DNA of 64,000 nt from JADKHR01 sp041917295. Lineage in GTDB: Bacteria > Elusimicrobiota > Elusimicrobia > FEN-1173. The first letter of the stretch is position 1. Each line of letters opens with the position of its first letter. Where the stretch lies: the NCBI GenBank assembly GCA_041917295.1, contig JAYRXX010000069.1, forward strand, positions 1 to 64,000. The letters run 5' to 3'. A model generated the notes under the pieces. That model did not search any database. It was not told the DNA's origin and was given only the letters and a program-made list of their open reading frames with translations. Shown in pieces: positions 49,711 through 58,690 of the stretch. The translations under genes and the position numbers were made by a program.

Positions 49711-51662
49711 TCCGCGTCGCCCATCTTTATAAGACGTATCGGATGGGGGCCGCCGAGGTTCGGGCCCTGCGAGACGTGTCGTTGTCCATCGAGCGCGGCG
49801 ACTTTGTGGCCATCATGGGACCGTCGGGTTCCGGCAAATCCACGTTAATGCACACGCTGGGGCTGTTGGATGTTCCCGACGCCGGGACGTATGAACTGAA
49901 CGGGCAATCCGTGGATCCCCTGTCTGACGATGAACGCGCCCGTTTGCGGGGCCGGGCGGTGGGATTTGTGTTCCAGCAATTTCATTTGTTGCCCCGTTCG
50001 ACCGCTGTTGAAAACGTCGCTCTTCCGCGGCTCTACGCGCCGGGCGCGCCGGGCCGATTGCCCCTGGATCTGTTGGCCCGGGTGGGCCTGGCCGATCACC
50101 AAGGGCACCGCCCCAACGAGCTTTCGGGCGGCCAGCAACAACGGGTGGCCATTGCCCGGGCGCTGATCAACAAGCCGGCTCTTCTGTTGGCCGACGAACC
50201 CACCGGAAACCTGGACTCCCACAGCCAAGATGAAATTTTGTCGTTGTTGGAAGAATTAAACCGAGAAGGGTTGACGGTGGTGATGGTGACTCACGAACTC
50301 GATGTGGCTCGGCACGCTCGGCGCTTGATCCGCATGCGCGATGGGGAAGTGGTCTCGGACGAACGAACGGGCCCGACGATTCGTGGCAAGGCCCGGCCCG
50401 CCGCGGAACCGGACGTAACCGGTTCACCGACGAAAAGGCGCCCCGCCTGGAGTGTGTTGTCGGTTCATGTGCGGGAAGCGTTCCGGTCGTTGGGAGCCAA
50501 CAAAGTGCGGACGGGCCTGTCGATGTTGGGGATCTTGATCGGGGTGGGCGCGGTGGTGGCCATGATGGCGTTGGGAACCGGGGCGCGAAAAGCGGTGGAA
50601 GCGCAATTGTCGTCATTGGGCGCGAACCTGCTGGTGCTCATGCCCGGCTCGCTCAAAACCCACGGGGTGGCCCAGGGCGCAGGCGCTGTCACGCGCTTTA
50701 CCGAAACCGATGCCCGGGACATCCCCGATGAAATTCACACCGTGACCCAAACCGCTCCGTCGGTCACGGGCTCGGCCCAGCTGGTGTACGGCAACAAAAA
50801 TTGGCGCAGTTCGATTATTGGGACAGTCCCCAGCTACGCGGTGATGCGGGCCTTGTCTGTGGCCCGGGGCCGATTTTTTTCTGATTTGGAAGTGACCCAG
50901 CGGGCCCGGGTGGCGGTGTTGGGGGCCACGCCGGCCCAGGAGTTGTTCGCGGACACGGATCCCATCGGCGAATACATCAAAATCAATCGGATTAATTTTC
51001 AGGTCATCGGGGTATTAAAAGAAAAGGGCGCCATGGGCTGGCGCAACCAAGACGATGTGGTGGGCATTCCGATCACCACCGCCATGCGCCGGTTGATGGG
51101 CAAAGATTACGTTGACATGATCGATGTTCAGGTGGACAGCGCCGCCCATTTGGCGGCCACCGAAAAGGCGTTACGGGCGTATGTGATCCGCCGCCACCGG
51201 TTGGCGGAAGACGACGAAAGTTTCGATGTGCTGAACCTGGCGGAAATTCAGTCGGCGTTTCAAGCCACGAGCCGAACGTTGTCGATGCTGTTGGCGGTGA
51301 TCGCCGCCATTTCGCTCTTTGTGGGCGGGATTGGGATCATGAACATTATGCTGGTGACGGTCACCGAACGCACCCGGGAAATCGGGTTGCGCAAAGCCTT
51401 GGGCGCCCGGGGGCGGGACATTCAAACCCAGTTTATTACGGAGGCGCTGGTCATTAGCCTGGTGGGCGGGTTAAGCGGCCTGTTGTTGGGGGTGGGGGTG
51501 TCTGTGGGGCTCTCCAAATTTGCCGGATGGGCCGCGGGGGTATCGGGAGGCTCGGTGGCCTTGGCGTTTTGTTTTTCTGTGGGAGTGGGTGTTGTGTTCG
51601 GCTATTGGCCTGCCCGCAAAGCCGCCGCTCTCAACCCCATCCGCGCTCTACGCTACGAATAG
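49707..51662 (+). CDS. MacB-like ABC transporter (ATPase fused to FtsX permease)
   Basis: A 651-residue ABC exporter of the mechanotransmission type. The ATPase covers about residues 1-225: Walker A GPSGSGKST (about 38-46), signature LSGGQQQRVAIARAL, and Walker B LLLADEPTGNLDS. A linker leads to the MacB permease, with TM1 near residues 270-292 (LSMLGILIGVGAVVAMMAL), a large periplasmic MacB_PCD domain, and three C-terminal spans (MLLAVIAAISLFVGGIGIMNIML and beyond). With the TolC-like and MacA-like genes it would export a peptide, lipid or drug. The substrate is not predictable. Confidence 0.95.
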   Translation: MIRVAHLYKTYRMGAAEVRALRDVSLSIERGDFVAIMGPSGSGKSTLMHTLGLLDVPDAGTYELNGQSVDPLSDDERARLRGRAVGFVFQQFHLLPRSTAVENVALPRLYAPGAPGRLPLDLLARVGLADHQGHRPNELSGGQQQRVAIARALINKPALLLADEPTGNLDSHSQDEILSLLEELNREGLTVVMVTHELDVARHARRLIRMRDGEVVSDERTGPTIRGKARPAAEPDVTGSPTKRRPAWSVLSVHVREAFRSLGANKVRTGLSMLGILIGVGAVVAMMALGTGARKAVEAQLSSLGANLLVLMPGSLKTHGVAQGAGAVTRFTETDARDIPDEIHTVTQTAPSVTGSAQLVYGNKNWRSSIIGTVPSYAVMRALSVARGRFFSDLEVTQRARVAVLGATPAQELFADTDPIGEYIKINRINFQVIGVLKEKGAMGWRNQDDVVGIPITTAMRRLMGKDYVDMIDVQVDSAAHLAATEKALRAYVIRRHRLAEDDESFDVLNLAEIQSAFQATSRTLSMLLAVIAAISLFVGGIGIMNIMLVTVTERTREIGLRKALGARGRDIQTQFITEALVISLVGGLSGLLLGVGVSVGLSKFAGWAAGVSGGSVALAFCFSVGVGVVFGYWPARKAAALNPIRALRYE

Positions 51663-51674
51663 GCCTATTTAGTG

Positions 51675-51702
51675 AATAATTATACTCCGTCCCCTTAGGG
51701 GG
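51675..51702 (-). repeat. 28-bp element shared with the 3' end of queC
   Basis: The reverse complement is identical to 19329-19356. It contains the final Pro codon and TAA of queD and the 20 bases after it. The second inverted repeat that follows the queC copy is absent here. Confidence 0.85.
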
Positions 51703-52096
51703 TGAAGGTGACGACGGAGGTGGGGGTTTCCCAGAGGGAGACGCGGGTGAGGGGAAGGCCCCGGGCTCGGCCGGCGCGGAATATTTCGCGGGCGATGGTT
51801 TCGGCGGTGGGGTTTTCATCGGTCAGATAAAAGGGTTCTTTGAGGCGTTTGAAGATCGGGACCAAAGGGTCTTTTTTGCACAGGATCATTTTGTGGTCTA
51901 GGGTGTCGTCTATCCACGTTTTGAGCTTTTTTTTGATTTCCCCGAAGTCCATCACCATCCCCAATCGATCGAGCTTGTCCGAAACCATCTCCACTTCCAC
52001 GCGGCCGTTGTGGCCGTGGGGATGGCGGCATTTGCCGTTGTAATTCATCAGGCGGTGGCCGTAACAGAAGTGGAATTCGCGCACGACGCGGAACAT
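51695..52096 (-). CDS. queD: 6-carboxy-5,6,7,8-tetrahydropterin synthase
   Basis: Converts 7,8-dihydroneopterin triphosphate to 6-carboxy-tetrahydropterin, the step before QueE in queuosine synthesis. The 133-residue protein starts at ATG 52096. EFHFCYGHRLMNYNGKCRHPHGHNG holds the three zinc histidines and the catalytic cysteine within residues 6-31. DFGEIKKKL and LDHKMI follow, and NPTAETIAREIF is the conserved C-terminal helix. It is alone on the - strand, far from queC and queE. Confidence 0.95.
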   Translation of the reverse strand: MFRVVREFHFCYGHRLMNYNGKCRHPHGHNGRVEVEMVSDKLDRLGMVMDFGEIKKKLKTWIDDTLDHKMILCKKDPLVPIFKRLKEPFYLTDENPTAETIAREIFRAGRARGLPLTRVSLWETPTSVVTFTP

Positions 52097-52104
52097 GGAA
52101 ACTA

Positions 52105-52113
52105 TGCTAAAAT
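52105..52113 (+). promoter_or_regulatory. Extended -10 before the small membrane gene
   Basis: TGC-TAAAAT (52105-52113) lies 48 bases before the ATG at 52162. No convincing -35 is visible, which extended -10 promoters can tolerate. Confidence 0.4.
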
Positions 52114-52161
52114 ATTGCGTCGAAACAATCAACGTCGATCGTCGAAAAACAGGAGATTTAT

Positions 52162-52416
52162 ATGAGCCGAACCGAGAAAATGATTGCTTTTTTGATGAGC
52201 GCGCTGGTGTTTGCGGGGCTTTTCTTTTTTATTTACAGCTCGTTGCGCGCGCCGGTGAACGCGCCGCCGTTGGCCGAGCCGGACTATTACGGCGACGAAG
52301 AAGATTTGTTTGACCTGGACGAAGAGCAGGCCGTCCCACCCCCGTCCGCCGAACCGGTTCCGACGGCCCCCGCTGAAAAGCCCGCGGCCGCTCCCAAAGC
52401 GAAGGCGGCGAAGTAG
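52162..52416 (+). CDS. Small single-span membrane protein with acidic Pro/Ala tail
   Basis: An 84-residue protein with one membrane span (about residues 8-27), an acidic stretch (DYYGDEEDLFDLDEEQ) and a Pro/Ala/Lys-rich end. The ATG follows CAGGAG. It is probably anchored with the tail outside or in the periplasm. The next gene starts nine bases after its stop. No family is recognised. Confidence 0.65.
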   Translation: MSRTEKMIAFLMSALVFAGLFFFIYSSLRAPVNAPPLAEPDYYGDEEDLFDLDEEQAVPPPSAEPVPTAPAEKPAAAPKAKAAK

Positions 52417-52424
52417 GCCATCGG

Positions 52425-53123
52425 ATGTCCGCTCCCCGTCGGCCGTACAATTATTTGTGGGACACGCTTCGGCAAACCACGGTGCTTCGGTTTCCCCGGC
52501 ACCGGTTGGCGACGTTCGGCCGAACCGAAATCCATTACCAGTTGGTGTCGGCGGTGTCAAACCAGCCGGTGCTCACAAACCTCCGAACGGGGTTGGTGAT
52601 TGCCGAACGGCCCCAGATCCTGACCCCGGACCTTTTTTCCCAACGGTTTCAGGGGTTCGGCGACGAAGGATCGGCTTTTGAACGGTTTCTCAAAGACAAC
52701 TTCTCCGACAGTTTCCGGGGACTGGAATACAGTTTCCGCAACGAGTTACAGGCCACCGAACCCCATCGCACCGAAGCCAAGGAACTGGCCAAAAACATCC
52801 GGCGGGATCTGGACGCCCGGGATGTGGCCCGGGCGGCCGTCATCGTGGGCCCGGAAAACGGCTGGAGTTTTTCTCTCATGAAATTTATTTTGGAAGAGAC
52901 TTCCCAGAGTTTCGCGGTGAACCTGCGGGAGCTGGACGAGCGGGGGCTGTTCAACCCGGAATCCTCCGACGAGCGTAACCGGCGGGAAGTCAACAACCTG
53001 TTTCGCAAAGCCGAATCCGAACCCGCTCTGATTAAACCGTTGGCGGACCTGTTAAACAAGACCCGCCTGTTCGACGAGTTTCAGGACCGGTTTTTCGGCC
53101 TGATCAACCGGACCCGCGCGTGA
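52425..53123 (+). CDS. Conserved-looking protein of unknown function
   Basis: A 232-residue soluble protein rich in Arg, Phe and Glu, mostly alpha-helical. The first half has beta-like segments (TEIHYQLVSAVSNQPVLTNLRTGLVI); the second half is a charged helical region (RTEAKELAKNIRRDLDARDVARAAVIVGPENGWSF is its centre). No signal peptide, membrane span or known motif is visible. It overlaps the ispH GTG start by four bases, and this coupling is the main evidence that it is expressed. Confidence 0.7.
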   Translation: MSAPRRPYNYLWDTLRQTTVLRFPRHRLATFGRTEIHYQLVSAVSNQPVLTNLRTGLVIAERPQILTPDLFSQRFQGFGDEGSAFERFLKDNFSDSFRGLEYSFRNELQATEPHRTEAKELAKNIRRDLDARDVARAAVIVGPENGWSFSLMKFILEETSQSFAVNLRELDERGLFNPESSDERNRREVNNLFRKAESEPALIKPLADLLNKTRLFDEFQDRFFGLINRTRA

Positions 53124-54058
53124 AGGTTCTGTTGGCCCGGCCCCGGGGCTTTTGCGCTGGGGTGGTGCGCGCGGTGGACATTGTGGACATTGCCTTGAAG
53201 CGGTTTTCCGCTCCCGTCTACGTCCGCAAAGAAATTGTTCACAACCGCGCGGTGGTGGACGATTTCAAGTCCCGCGGCGTTATTTTTATCGACGATTTGA
53301 ACGAGGCTCCGGAAGGGTCGGTGGTCGTGTATTCGGCCCACGGGGTTTCCCCGGCGGTTCGGGCCCGGGCGGCGGCGCGCCGGTTGCGCGTTCTCGACGC
53401 CACTTGCCCCCTGGTCACGAAAGTTCATTTGGAAGTCCATCGGTTTTTGCGCGAAGGCTATGCGTTGGTCTTGATCGGCCATCGGGACCACGAAGAAGTG
53501 GAAGGCACATTGGGGGAAGCCCCGGGCCAAATTCACTTGGTGGAAACGGTTTCCGACGTGGCCCGGGTTCCCTACGCGCTCCAGGCCAAGATCATGGTTT
53601 TGACCCAGACGACGCTGAGCCTTGACGAGACCCGCGAAGTGATCGTCGCCATCAAGGCCCGGTTTCCCAACGCGGTGACCCCTCCCAAAGACGACATTTG
53701 CTACGCCACACAAAATCGCCAAGACGCCGTTAAAGAATTAACGGCCCGCGGAATCGATTTGTTGTTGGTGGTGGGTTCCAAAAACAGTTCCAACAGCCAG
53801 CGGTTGGTGGACGTGGCTTGCCAGACGGGGTGCCGCGCCCAATTGATCGATCGGGCCGGCGAAATCGATCCGCGGTGGTTGGACGGAGTGAAATCGGTTG
53901 GGGTCACGGCCGGCGCGTCGGCGCCGGAGCATTTGGTTCAGGGCGTGTTGGAATTTTTAAAGGGCCGGGGCGGCCAGGTGGACGAGGTGGTGGTGCGGGA
54001 AGAAGACACCCATTTTTCTCTGCCCAAAGAATTAACCGAACCATTGCCCACCCATTAA
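53120..54058 (+). CDS. ispH: 4-hydroxy-3-methylbut-2-enyl diphosphate reductase
   Basis: Last step of the MEP isoprenoid pathway, making IPP and DMAPP with a [4Fe-4S] cluster. The 312-residue protein has the three cluster cysteines in RPRGFCAGV (C12), DATCPLVTKVH and DDICYATQNRQ. VYSAHGVSP, the HRDHEEVEGTLGE motif and SKNSSNSQRL are also diagnostic. GTG start, overlapping the preceding unknown gene. Confidence 0.97.
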   Translation: MKVLLARPRGFCAGVVRAVDIVDIALKRFSAPVYVRKEIVHNRAVVDDFKSRGVIFIDDLNEAPEGSVVVYSAHGVSPAVRARAAARRLRVLDATCPLVTKVHLEVHRFLREGYALVLIGHRDHEEVEGTLGEAPGQIHLVETVSDVARVPYALQAKIMVLTQTTLSLDETREVIVAIKARFPNAVTPPKDDICYATQNRQDAVKELTARGIDLLLVVGSKNSSNSQRLVDVACQTGCRAQLIDRAGEIDPRWLDGVKSVGVTAGASAPEHLVQGVLEFLKGRGGQVDEVVVREEDTHFSLPKELTEPLPTH

Positions 54059-54061
54059 ACC

Positions 54062-54802
54062 ATGAAAAAATTCATCCTGGTGTTTCGGCACGTGCCTCAC
54101 GAAGGGCTGGGCACATTGGCGGCGCGGTTGGAGAAAGAAGGGCTCTCTTACCGATACCTGGACCCGACGCGCAGGGGAGCGCGGTTTCCCTCAATTTCGT
54201 CGTTGGCCGGTTTGATCGTGATGGGCGGCCCCATGGGCGTTTACGAAACCAAACGGTTTCCGTTTTTAAAATCTGAGTGGGCCTACCTCCGCAAAGCCCT
54301 TCACGGCGGTGTTCCGACCCTGGGAATTTGTTTGGGATCCCAGTTGATGGCGCGGGCGTTGGGCGCGCGGGTGTATCCGAACCGGGAAAAAGAAATCGGT
54401 TGGTATCGAATCAAACGGACGGGGGAAGGAAAAAAAGACCCCGCTTTTCGCGGCTGTCCGGAAAATCCCTGGGTGTTTCAATGGCACGGGGACACGTTTG
54501 ATTTGCCCCGGGGCGCGCGCCGGCTGGCCTCATCGGCGGCGTGCCGCAACCAGGCGTTTCGGTGGGGGCGGTCTGCCTACGGGCTCCAATACCACGTGGA
54601 AGTGGATGGGGCGATGATTCGGGATTGGTTGAGTCAACCGGGGGCGTCCCGCGAAATCGCGGCGGTGGGTCCCGGCCAGGAAAATAAAATTAAAGATCAA
54701 ACGCCCCACCGGGCGCCCGGGTTGAACCGATTGGCGCAGTCTTTGTACGATTCGTTCGTTGATCAGGTCCGCGCTTTTGCCGCGGGCCCCACAAAAGGAT
54801 AA
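54062..54802 (+). CDS. Class I glutamine amidotransferase-like protein
   Basis: A 246-residue GMP synthase-like GATase domain. GGPMGVYE starts the fold, the nucleophile cysteine is in GICLGSQ (about residue 90) and the His-Glu pair is in QYHVEVD (about residue 178). Stand-alone proteins of this group hydrolyse glutamine or gamma-glutamyl compounds; the synthase partner, if any, is not adjacent. It starts three bases after the ispH stop, so the two genes are probably co-transcribed. Confidence 0.88.
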   Translation: MKKFILVFRHVPHEGLGTLAARLEKEGLSYRYLDPTRRGARFPSISSLAGLIVMGGPMGVYETKRFPFLKSEWAYLRKALHGGVPTLGICLGSQLMARALGARVYPNREKEIGWYRIKRTGEGKKDPAFRGCPENPWVFQWHGDTFDLPRGARRLASSAACRNQAFRWGRSAYGLQYHVEVDGAMIRDWLSQPGASREIAAVGPGQENKIKDQTPHRAPGLNRLAQSLYDSFVDQVRAFAAGPTKG

Positions 54803-54811
54803 ACTGGTCCC

Positions 54812-55741
54812 ATGGAAAAAATTAAGAAACGGCCGTACCCCCACAACGATTTGGCTCGGGCCATGATGTTGGCGGGGTTGGGCGTGTTGGCGGCAACGGC
54901 CATTCTGGCCGGGCTGGGTCGGGAACCGTTCGGCACGTGGTTTTACCTGTCGGCGTGGTGGAGTTATATCTTGATCGCCGACGGCTGGGTTTACCGCCAT
55001 CGGGGGGAATCGCTGTTGATTTCGTACCCCGGCCGGTTTGTTTTTCTGGCGGGCTGGTCGGTGTTTCTGTGGTCGTTGTTCGAACTGGCCAACTTTCGGT
55101 TAGGGAACTGGGCCTACATGGGTTTGCCCAACCAACCGGCGGTTCGCTGGGTCGGATACGCCCTGTCGTTTGCCACGGTAACGCCGGCCATTCTGGAAAC
55201 GGCGGATTTGTTGGACGGGGGATTTCGGCGGGCGTTTGCGGTGCGTCCTTTCTTCCGGTCCGGCCGGGCCCTGTTTTGGGCCGCCGGATCGGCCTGTTTG
55301 GTTTTGCCGATGGTGGGGCCCCGGTTCTTTTTCCCGCTCATTTGGGGCGCGCCGTTCTTTTTGTTGGATCCGCTGAACGACCGATGGGGCGCTCCCTCGT
55401 TGCTGTCGGATTGGCGCTCGGGCCAAATGCGCCGTTGGGTGTTGTTGTTGAGCGCGGGCCTGGTGTGCGGGTTGCTGTGGGAATCCTTTAACAGTCTGGC
55501 GTCGGCCCGGTGGGTTTATTCCATTCCGGGAATGGAAGAATGGAAAATGTTTGAAATGCCTCTGTTGGGGTATCTGGGCTTTTTGCCGTTCGCGTTGTCG
55601 ATTTACGCGTCCTCGGTCACCGCGGTTCGTCTGTGGGAAAAAATGAACAAACCGGTTCGCCTCCTCTGCGCGGGGTCGGCCCTGAGCGCGGCCGCGGCCG
55701 TGTTCGCGGGGATTGACTGGTTCACGGTAAGAATGCCATGA
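54812..55741 (+). CDS. Polytopic membrane protein of unknown function
   Basis: A 309-residue protein with about eight predicted membrane spans and many tryptophans. Notable segments are WFYLSAWWSYILIADGWVYRHRG, WSLFELANFRLGNWAYMGLP and LLWESFNSL near residue 228. No catalytic motif is evident. Its stop overlaps the ATG of the UDP-glucuronate decarboxylase gene (ATGA), so an envelope or sugar-related role is possible but unproven. Confidence 0.7.
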   Translation: MEKIKKRPYPHNDLARAMMLAGLGVLAATAILAGLGREPFGTWFYLSAWWSYILIADGWVYRHRGESLLISYPGRFVFLAGWSVFLWSLFELANFRLGNWAYMGLPNQPAVRWVGYALSFATVTPAILETADLLDGGFRRAFAVRPFFRSGRALFWAAGSACLVLPMVGPRFFFPLIWGAPFFLLDPLNDRWGAPSLLSDWRSGQMRRWVLLLSAGLVCGLLWESFNSLASARWVYSIPGMEEWKMFEMPLLGYLGFLPFALSIYASSVTAVRLWEKMNKPVRLLCAGSALSAAAAVFAGIDWFTVRMP

Positions 55742-56679
55742 AAAAAGGCCATTATGTGGTCACTGGCGGCGCCGGGTTTCTGGGGTCCCATTTGTGCGAC
55801 GCCTTATTGAAACGGGGTCACCGGGTGACCTGCGTGGATAATTTTTTGACGGGTTCCCCCGCCAACATCGCCCATTTGGCCGGACACGAACTGTTTCGAT
55901 TTATCAAACACGACGTGTCCCAAGACCTCTATTTGCCGGACGCCGTGGACGGTGTTCTTCATTTCGCCAGCCCCGCGTCGCCCCGGGACTATTTGGAGTT
56001 TCCCATTCAAACGCTCAAGGTGGGATCCTTGGGCACCCACAACATGCTGGGTCTGGCCAAAGCCAAAAAGGCCCGGTTTCTCTTAGCGTCCACATCGGAA
56101 GTGTACGGCGATCCCCAAGTCCATCCTCAGAAAGAAAATTATTGGGGTCACGTGAATCCCGTGGGACCCCGGGGCGTTTACGACGAAGCCAAACGGTTCG
56201 CGGAAGCCATGGCCATGGCGTACCATCGCAACCACGGCGTGCGGGTTCGGATCGTGCGCATTTTTAACACCTACGGCCCGCGTATGCGCAAAAACGACGG
56301 CCGCGCCGTGCCGGAATTTATTTCCGCCGCCCTGGCCCGCAAGCCCCTCACGGTGTTCGGCGACGGGAGCCAAACCCGATCGCTGTGTTACGTGGACGAC
56401 GAGGTGGACGGACTGCTCCGGCTTCTTTTTTCTTCCCACACCGGGCCCATGAACATCGGCAACCCGGAAGAATACACGGTGTTGGAGCTGGCCGAACGGA
56501 TTAAAAAGTTGACCCGCACGTCGAGCCCCATTGTGCGGCGGCCCCTGCCCGTGGACGACCCCAAAGTTCGCCAACCGGACATTGCCTACGCCCGCCGCGC
56601 GCTCCGCTGGGAACCCCGGGTGGGGTTAGACGACGGCTTGCGCCGAACCATCGCCTGGTTTCGTGAAGCGAAAAATTAG
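55738..56679 (+). CDS. UDP-glucuronate decarboxylase (UDP-xylose synthase)-like
   Basis: NAD-dependent SDR-type enzyme that makes UDP-xylose from UDP-glucuronate. The 313-residue protein has GGAGFLGSHL at residues 10-19. STSEVYGDP, HPQKENYWGHVNPVGPRGVYDEAKR with the catalytic YxxxK, and RIFNTYGPRM follow. The HPQ-E-YWG-NP-GPR stretch is the hallmark of UXS over other epimerases. UDP-xylose would feed surface glycan synthesis. It overlaps the genes on both sides. Confidence 0.9.
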   Translation: MKKGHYVVTGGAGFLGSHLCDALLKRGHRVTCVDNFLTGSPANIAHLAGHELFRFIKHDVSQDLYLPDAVDGVLHFASPASPRDYLEFPIQTLKVGSLGTHNMLGLAKAKKARFLLASTSEVYGDPQVHPQKENYWGHVNPVGPRGVYDEAKRFAEAMAMAYHRNHGVRVRIVRIFNTYGPRMRKNDGRAVPEFISAALARKPLTVFGDGSQTRSLCYVDDEVDGLLRLLFSSHTGPMNIGNPEEYTVLELAERIKKLTRTSSPIVRRPLPVDDPKVRQPDIAYARRALRWEPRVGLDDGLRRTIAWFREAKN

Positions 56680-58690
56680 TTTTCGCAACACCGCGGTTCT
56701 TCTCCTCTTCAATCTGTTCTTGTCGTCGGTTGTTTTCCTGATTCACCGCAGTCCGGTGATTTCCAACCTGGAAAACGCGTTTGTGGACCTCCGCTATTGG
56801 TTGCGCGGCGCCGCCACGCCGGACCCCCGAATCAGCATCGTGGCCATCGACAACCCGTCGATCCGGGAGTTGGGCCTGTTTCCCTGGCCGCGGCGCCGGC
56901 ACGCCCAGTTGATCGACACGCTCACCGCCGCCGGCGCCCAGGCCATCGCTTTCGACCTTTTTTTTAGCGAACGGGATCCGGACCATCCGGATGACGACGT
57001 CGTGCTGGGGCAATCGGCGTCGGCCAGCGGCCGCGTGGTGTTCGCCGTGATGTTTAACCGTTCGCCCGACGGCCAACCAACGGACCCCATTTTGCCTGTG
57101 TCGGATTTGCAACGGGACAACGTGGGCGTGGGGCTGGTCAACATCTTTCCTGAAAAAGACGGCGCCACCCGGCGCGCGCCCCTGTGGGTCGGCCACAACG
57201 ACGCGTTGATCCCTTCCTTTGCCCTCGCGGCCTGGTCGGCGGCGGAAGGCAAACCGCCGGAAGAGTGGGTGGCTCACGCCCGTCCGCCCGTGGACGGCCG
57301 GTCTGCCTGGAACGAAGCCTGCATTAATTACACGTACTGGCGCGACAACGAACGGGCCCGGTCGCCGTTTCCCTACTACTCCTACAGCGATGTCTTGGCC
57401 GGGCGGGTGGCGCCGTCCACCTTTGCGGGGCGCATCGTGTTGGTGGGGGCCACGGCGCCGGGCCTTTACGACGCCAAATCGGCGCCGGGCGCGCCGGTTA
57501 TTTACGGCATCGAAATCCACGCCAATGTTTTGAATAATATTTTGCGCAACAATTTCTTAAAGGCCCGGGCCACCTCCGGGCCCCTCTTGTGGGTTTTGAT
57601 GTCGGTGTTTGCGGTGGCGGCGTGGTTGTTGATGTCCCGGTCGTCCAGTTTTGTGGGCGGGGCCTCGGTGGTGGGTTTGTTCGTGGGCTATTTTTACGTC
57701 TGTCATCTGGCGTTTCGCCATGACGTATGGATGCCCTACGCGGCGCCCATGACGGCTTTTTTGCTGTCCTATTTGAGCGGGTTGGGCTACCGGCTGTTTG
57801 TGGCGGACCGGGACAGGGAAAAAATTAAAAACACCTGGTCGCGCTACATGTCGCCCAAATTGGTGGACCTGCTGGTGGAAGGCCAAACGGTGCCCACCGC
57901 GGGACACCGGGAGGTGACGGTCTTTTTTTCGGATTTGGCCAAGTTCACGTCGTTGTCGGAGCAACTGCCGCCGTCGGAACTGGTGGAACTGTTGAACCAC
58001 TACTTCTCCATGATGACCGACATCTTGTTTAAATACGATATCACGTTCGATAAGTACATCGGCGACGCCATCATGGGTTACGGCAACGCGCCCCTGGACC
58101 AGCCAGACCACGCTGTCCAGGCGTGCCGAGCCGCCCTGGCCCAGCGGGCGGCCCTTCCGGCTCTGAACAAAAAGTTTGCCGACCGGGGTTGGCCGGCCCT
58201 TCGGTTTCGGGTGGGTTTGAACACGGGCATGGCGCTGTATGGGGATTTGGGTTCATACACCCGGTCGAACTACACCGTCATGGGCGATACGGTAAACCTC
58301 GCGTCCCGGTTGGAAGGGGTGAACAAGTTGTTCGGCACGGATTTGATTATGTCGGAAACGACCTTCGCGGCGGCGAACAAGGGCGTGGACGGCCGCGAGT
58401 TGGACTTTTTGCGGGTGGAAGGGAAAAAACAACCCATCCGGGTTTACGAATTGGTGGCGTTAAAAGACGATTGCACCCCCGCCCAGCGACACGGTTTTTC
58501 CATTTTCGCCGACGCGCTTCGGTTGTACCGGGAACGCCGGTTCGATTTGGCCCGGGCGGAATTTGTCCGCGTCCGGGAGATCTTGCCGGAAGACCACCCG
58601 TCGGCTGTCTACGTGGACCGATGCGACCATTTTTTAGCCACCTCTCCCCCGGCCGATTGGGACGGAGTGTATGTGATGACGTCGAAGTGA
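56663..58690 (+). CDS. CHASE2-domain adenylate cyclase
   Basis: A 675-residue receptor-type class III cyclase. After an N-terminal span comes a periplasmic CHASE2 domain (about residues 35-300; DPRISIVAIDNPSIRELG, FDLFFSERD, VLVGATAPGLYD). Three more spans follow (about 310-385), then a catalytic domain: FFSDLAKFTSLSE (first metal Asp), FDKYIGDAIMG (second metal Asp and the substrate Lys) and TVMGDTVNLASRLEG. The Lys/Asp pair selects ATP, so the product should be cAMP. GTG start, overlapping the UXS-like gene by 17 bases. Confidence 0.92.
   Translation: MKRKISFRNTAVLLLFNLFLSSVVFLIHRSPVISNLENAFVDLRYWLRGAATPDPRISIVAIDNPSIRELGLFPWPRRRHAQLIDTLTAAGAQAIAFDLFFSERDPDHPDDDVVLGQSASASGRVVFAVMFNRSPDGQPTDPILPVSDLQRDNVGVGLVNIFPEKDGATRRAPLWVGHNDALIPSFALAAWSAAEGKPPEEWVAHARPPVDGRSAWNEACINYTYWRDNERARSPFPYYSYSDVLAGRVAPSTFAGRIVLVGATAPGLYDAKSAPGAPVIYGIEIHANVLNNILRNNFLKARATSGPLLWVLMSVFAVAAWLLMSRSSSFVGGASVVGLFVGYFYVCHLAFRHDVWMPYAAPMTAFLLSYLSGLGYRLFVADRDREKIKNTWSRYMSPKLVDLLVEGQTVPTAGHREVTVFFSDLAKFTSLSEQLPPSELVELLNHYFSMMTDILFKYDITFDKYIGDAIMGYGNAPLDQPDHAVQACRAALAQRAALPALNKKFADRGWPALRFRVGLNTGMALYGDLGSYTRSNYTVMGDTVNLASRLEGVNKLFGTDLIMSETTFAAANKGVDGRELDFLRVEGKKQPIRVYELVALKDDCTPAQRHGFSIFADALRLYRERRFDLARAEFVRVREILPEDHPSAVYVDRCDHFLATSPPADWDGVYVMTSK

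Noticed and set aside
58123..58686. Long N-terminal extension of tilS
   Set aside because: It overlaps the conserved catalytic domain of the adenylate cyclase; the GTG at 58687 gives a standard TilS start and a 4-base overlap.
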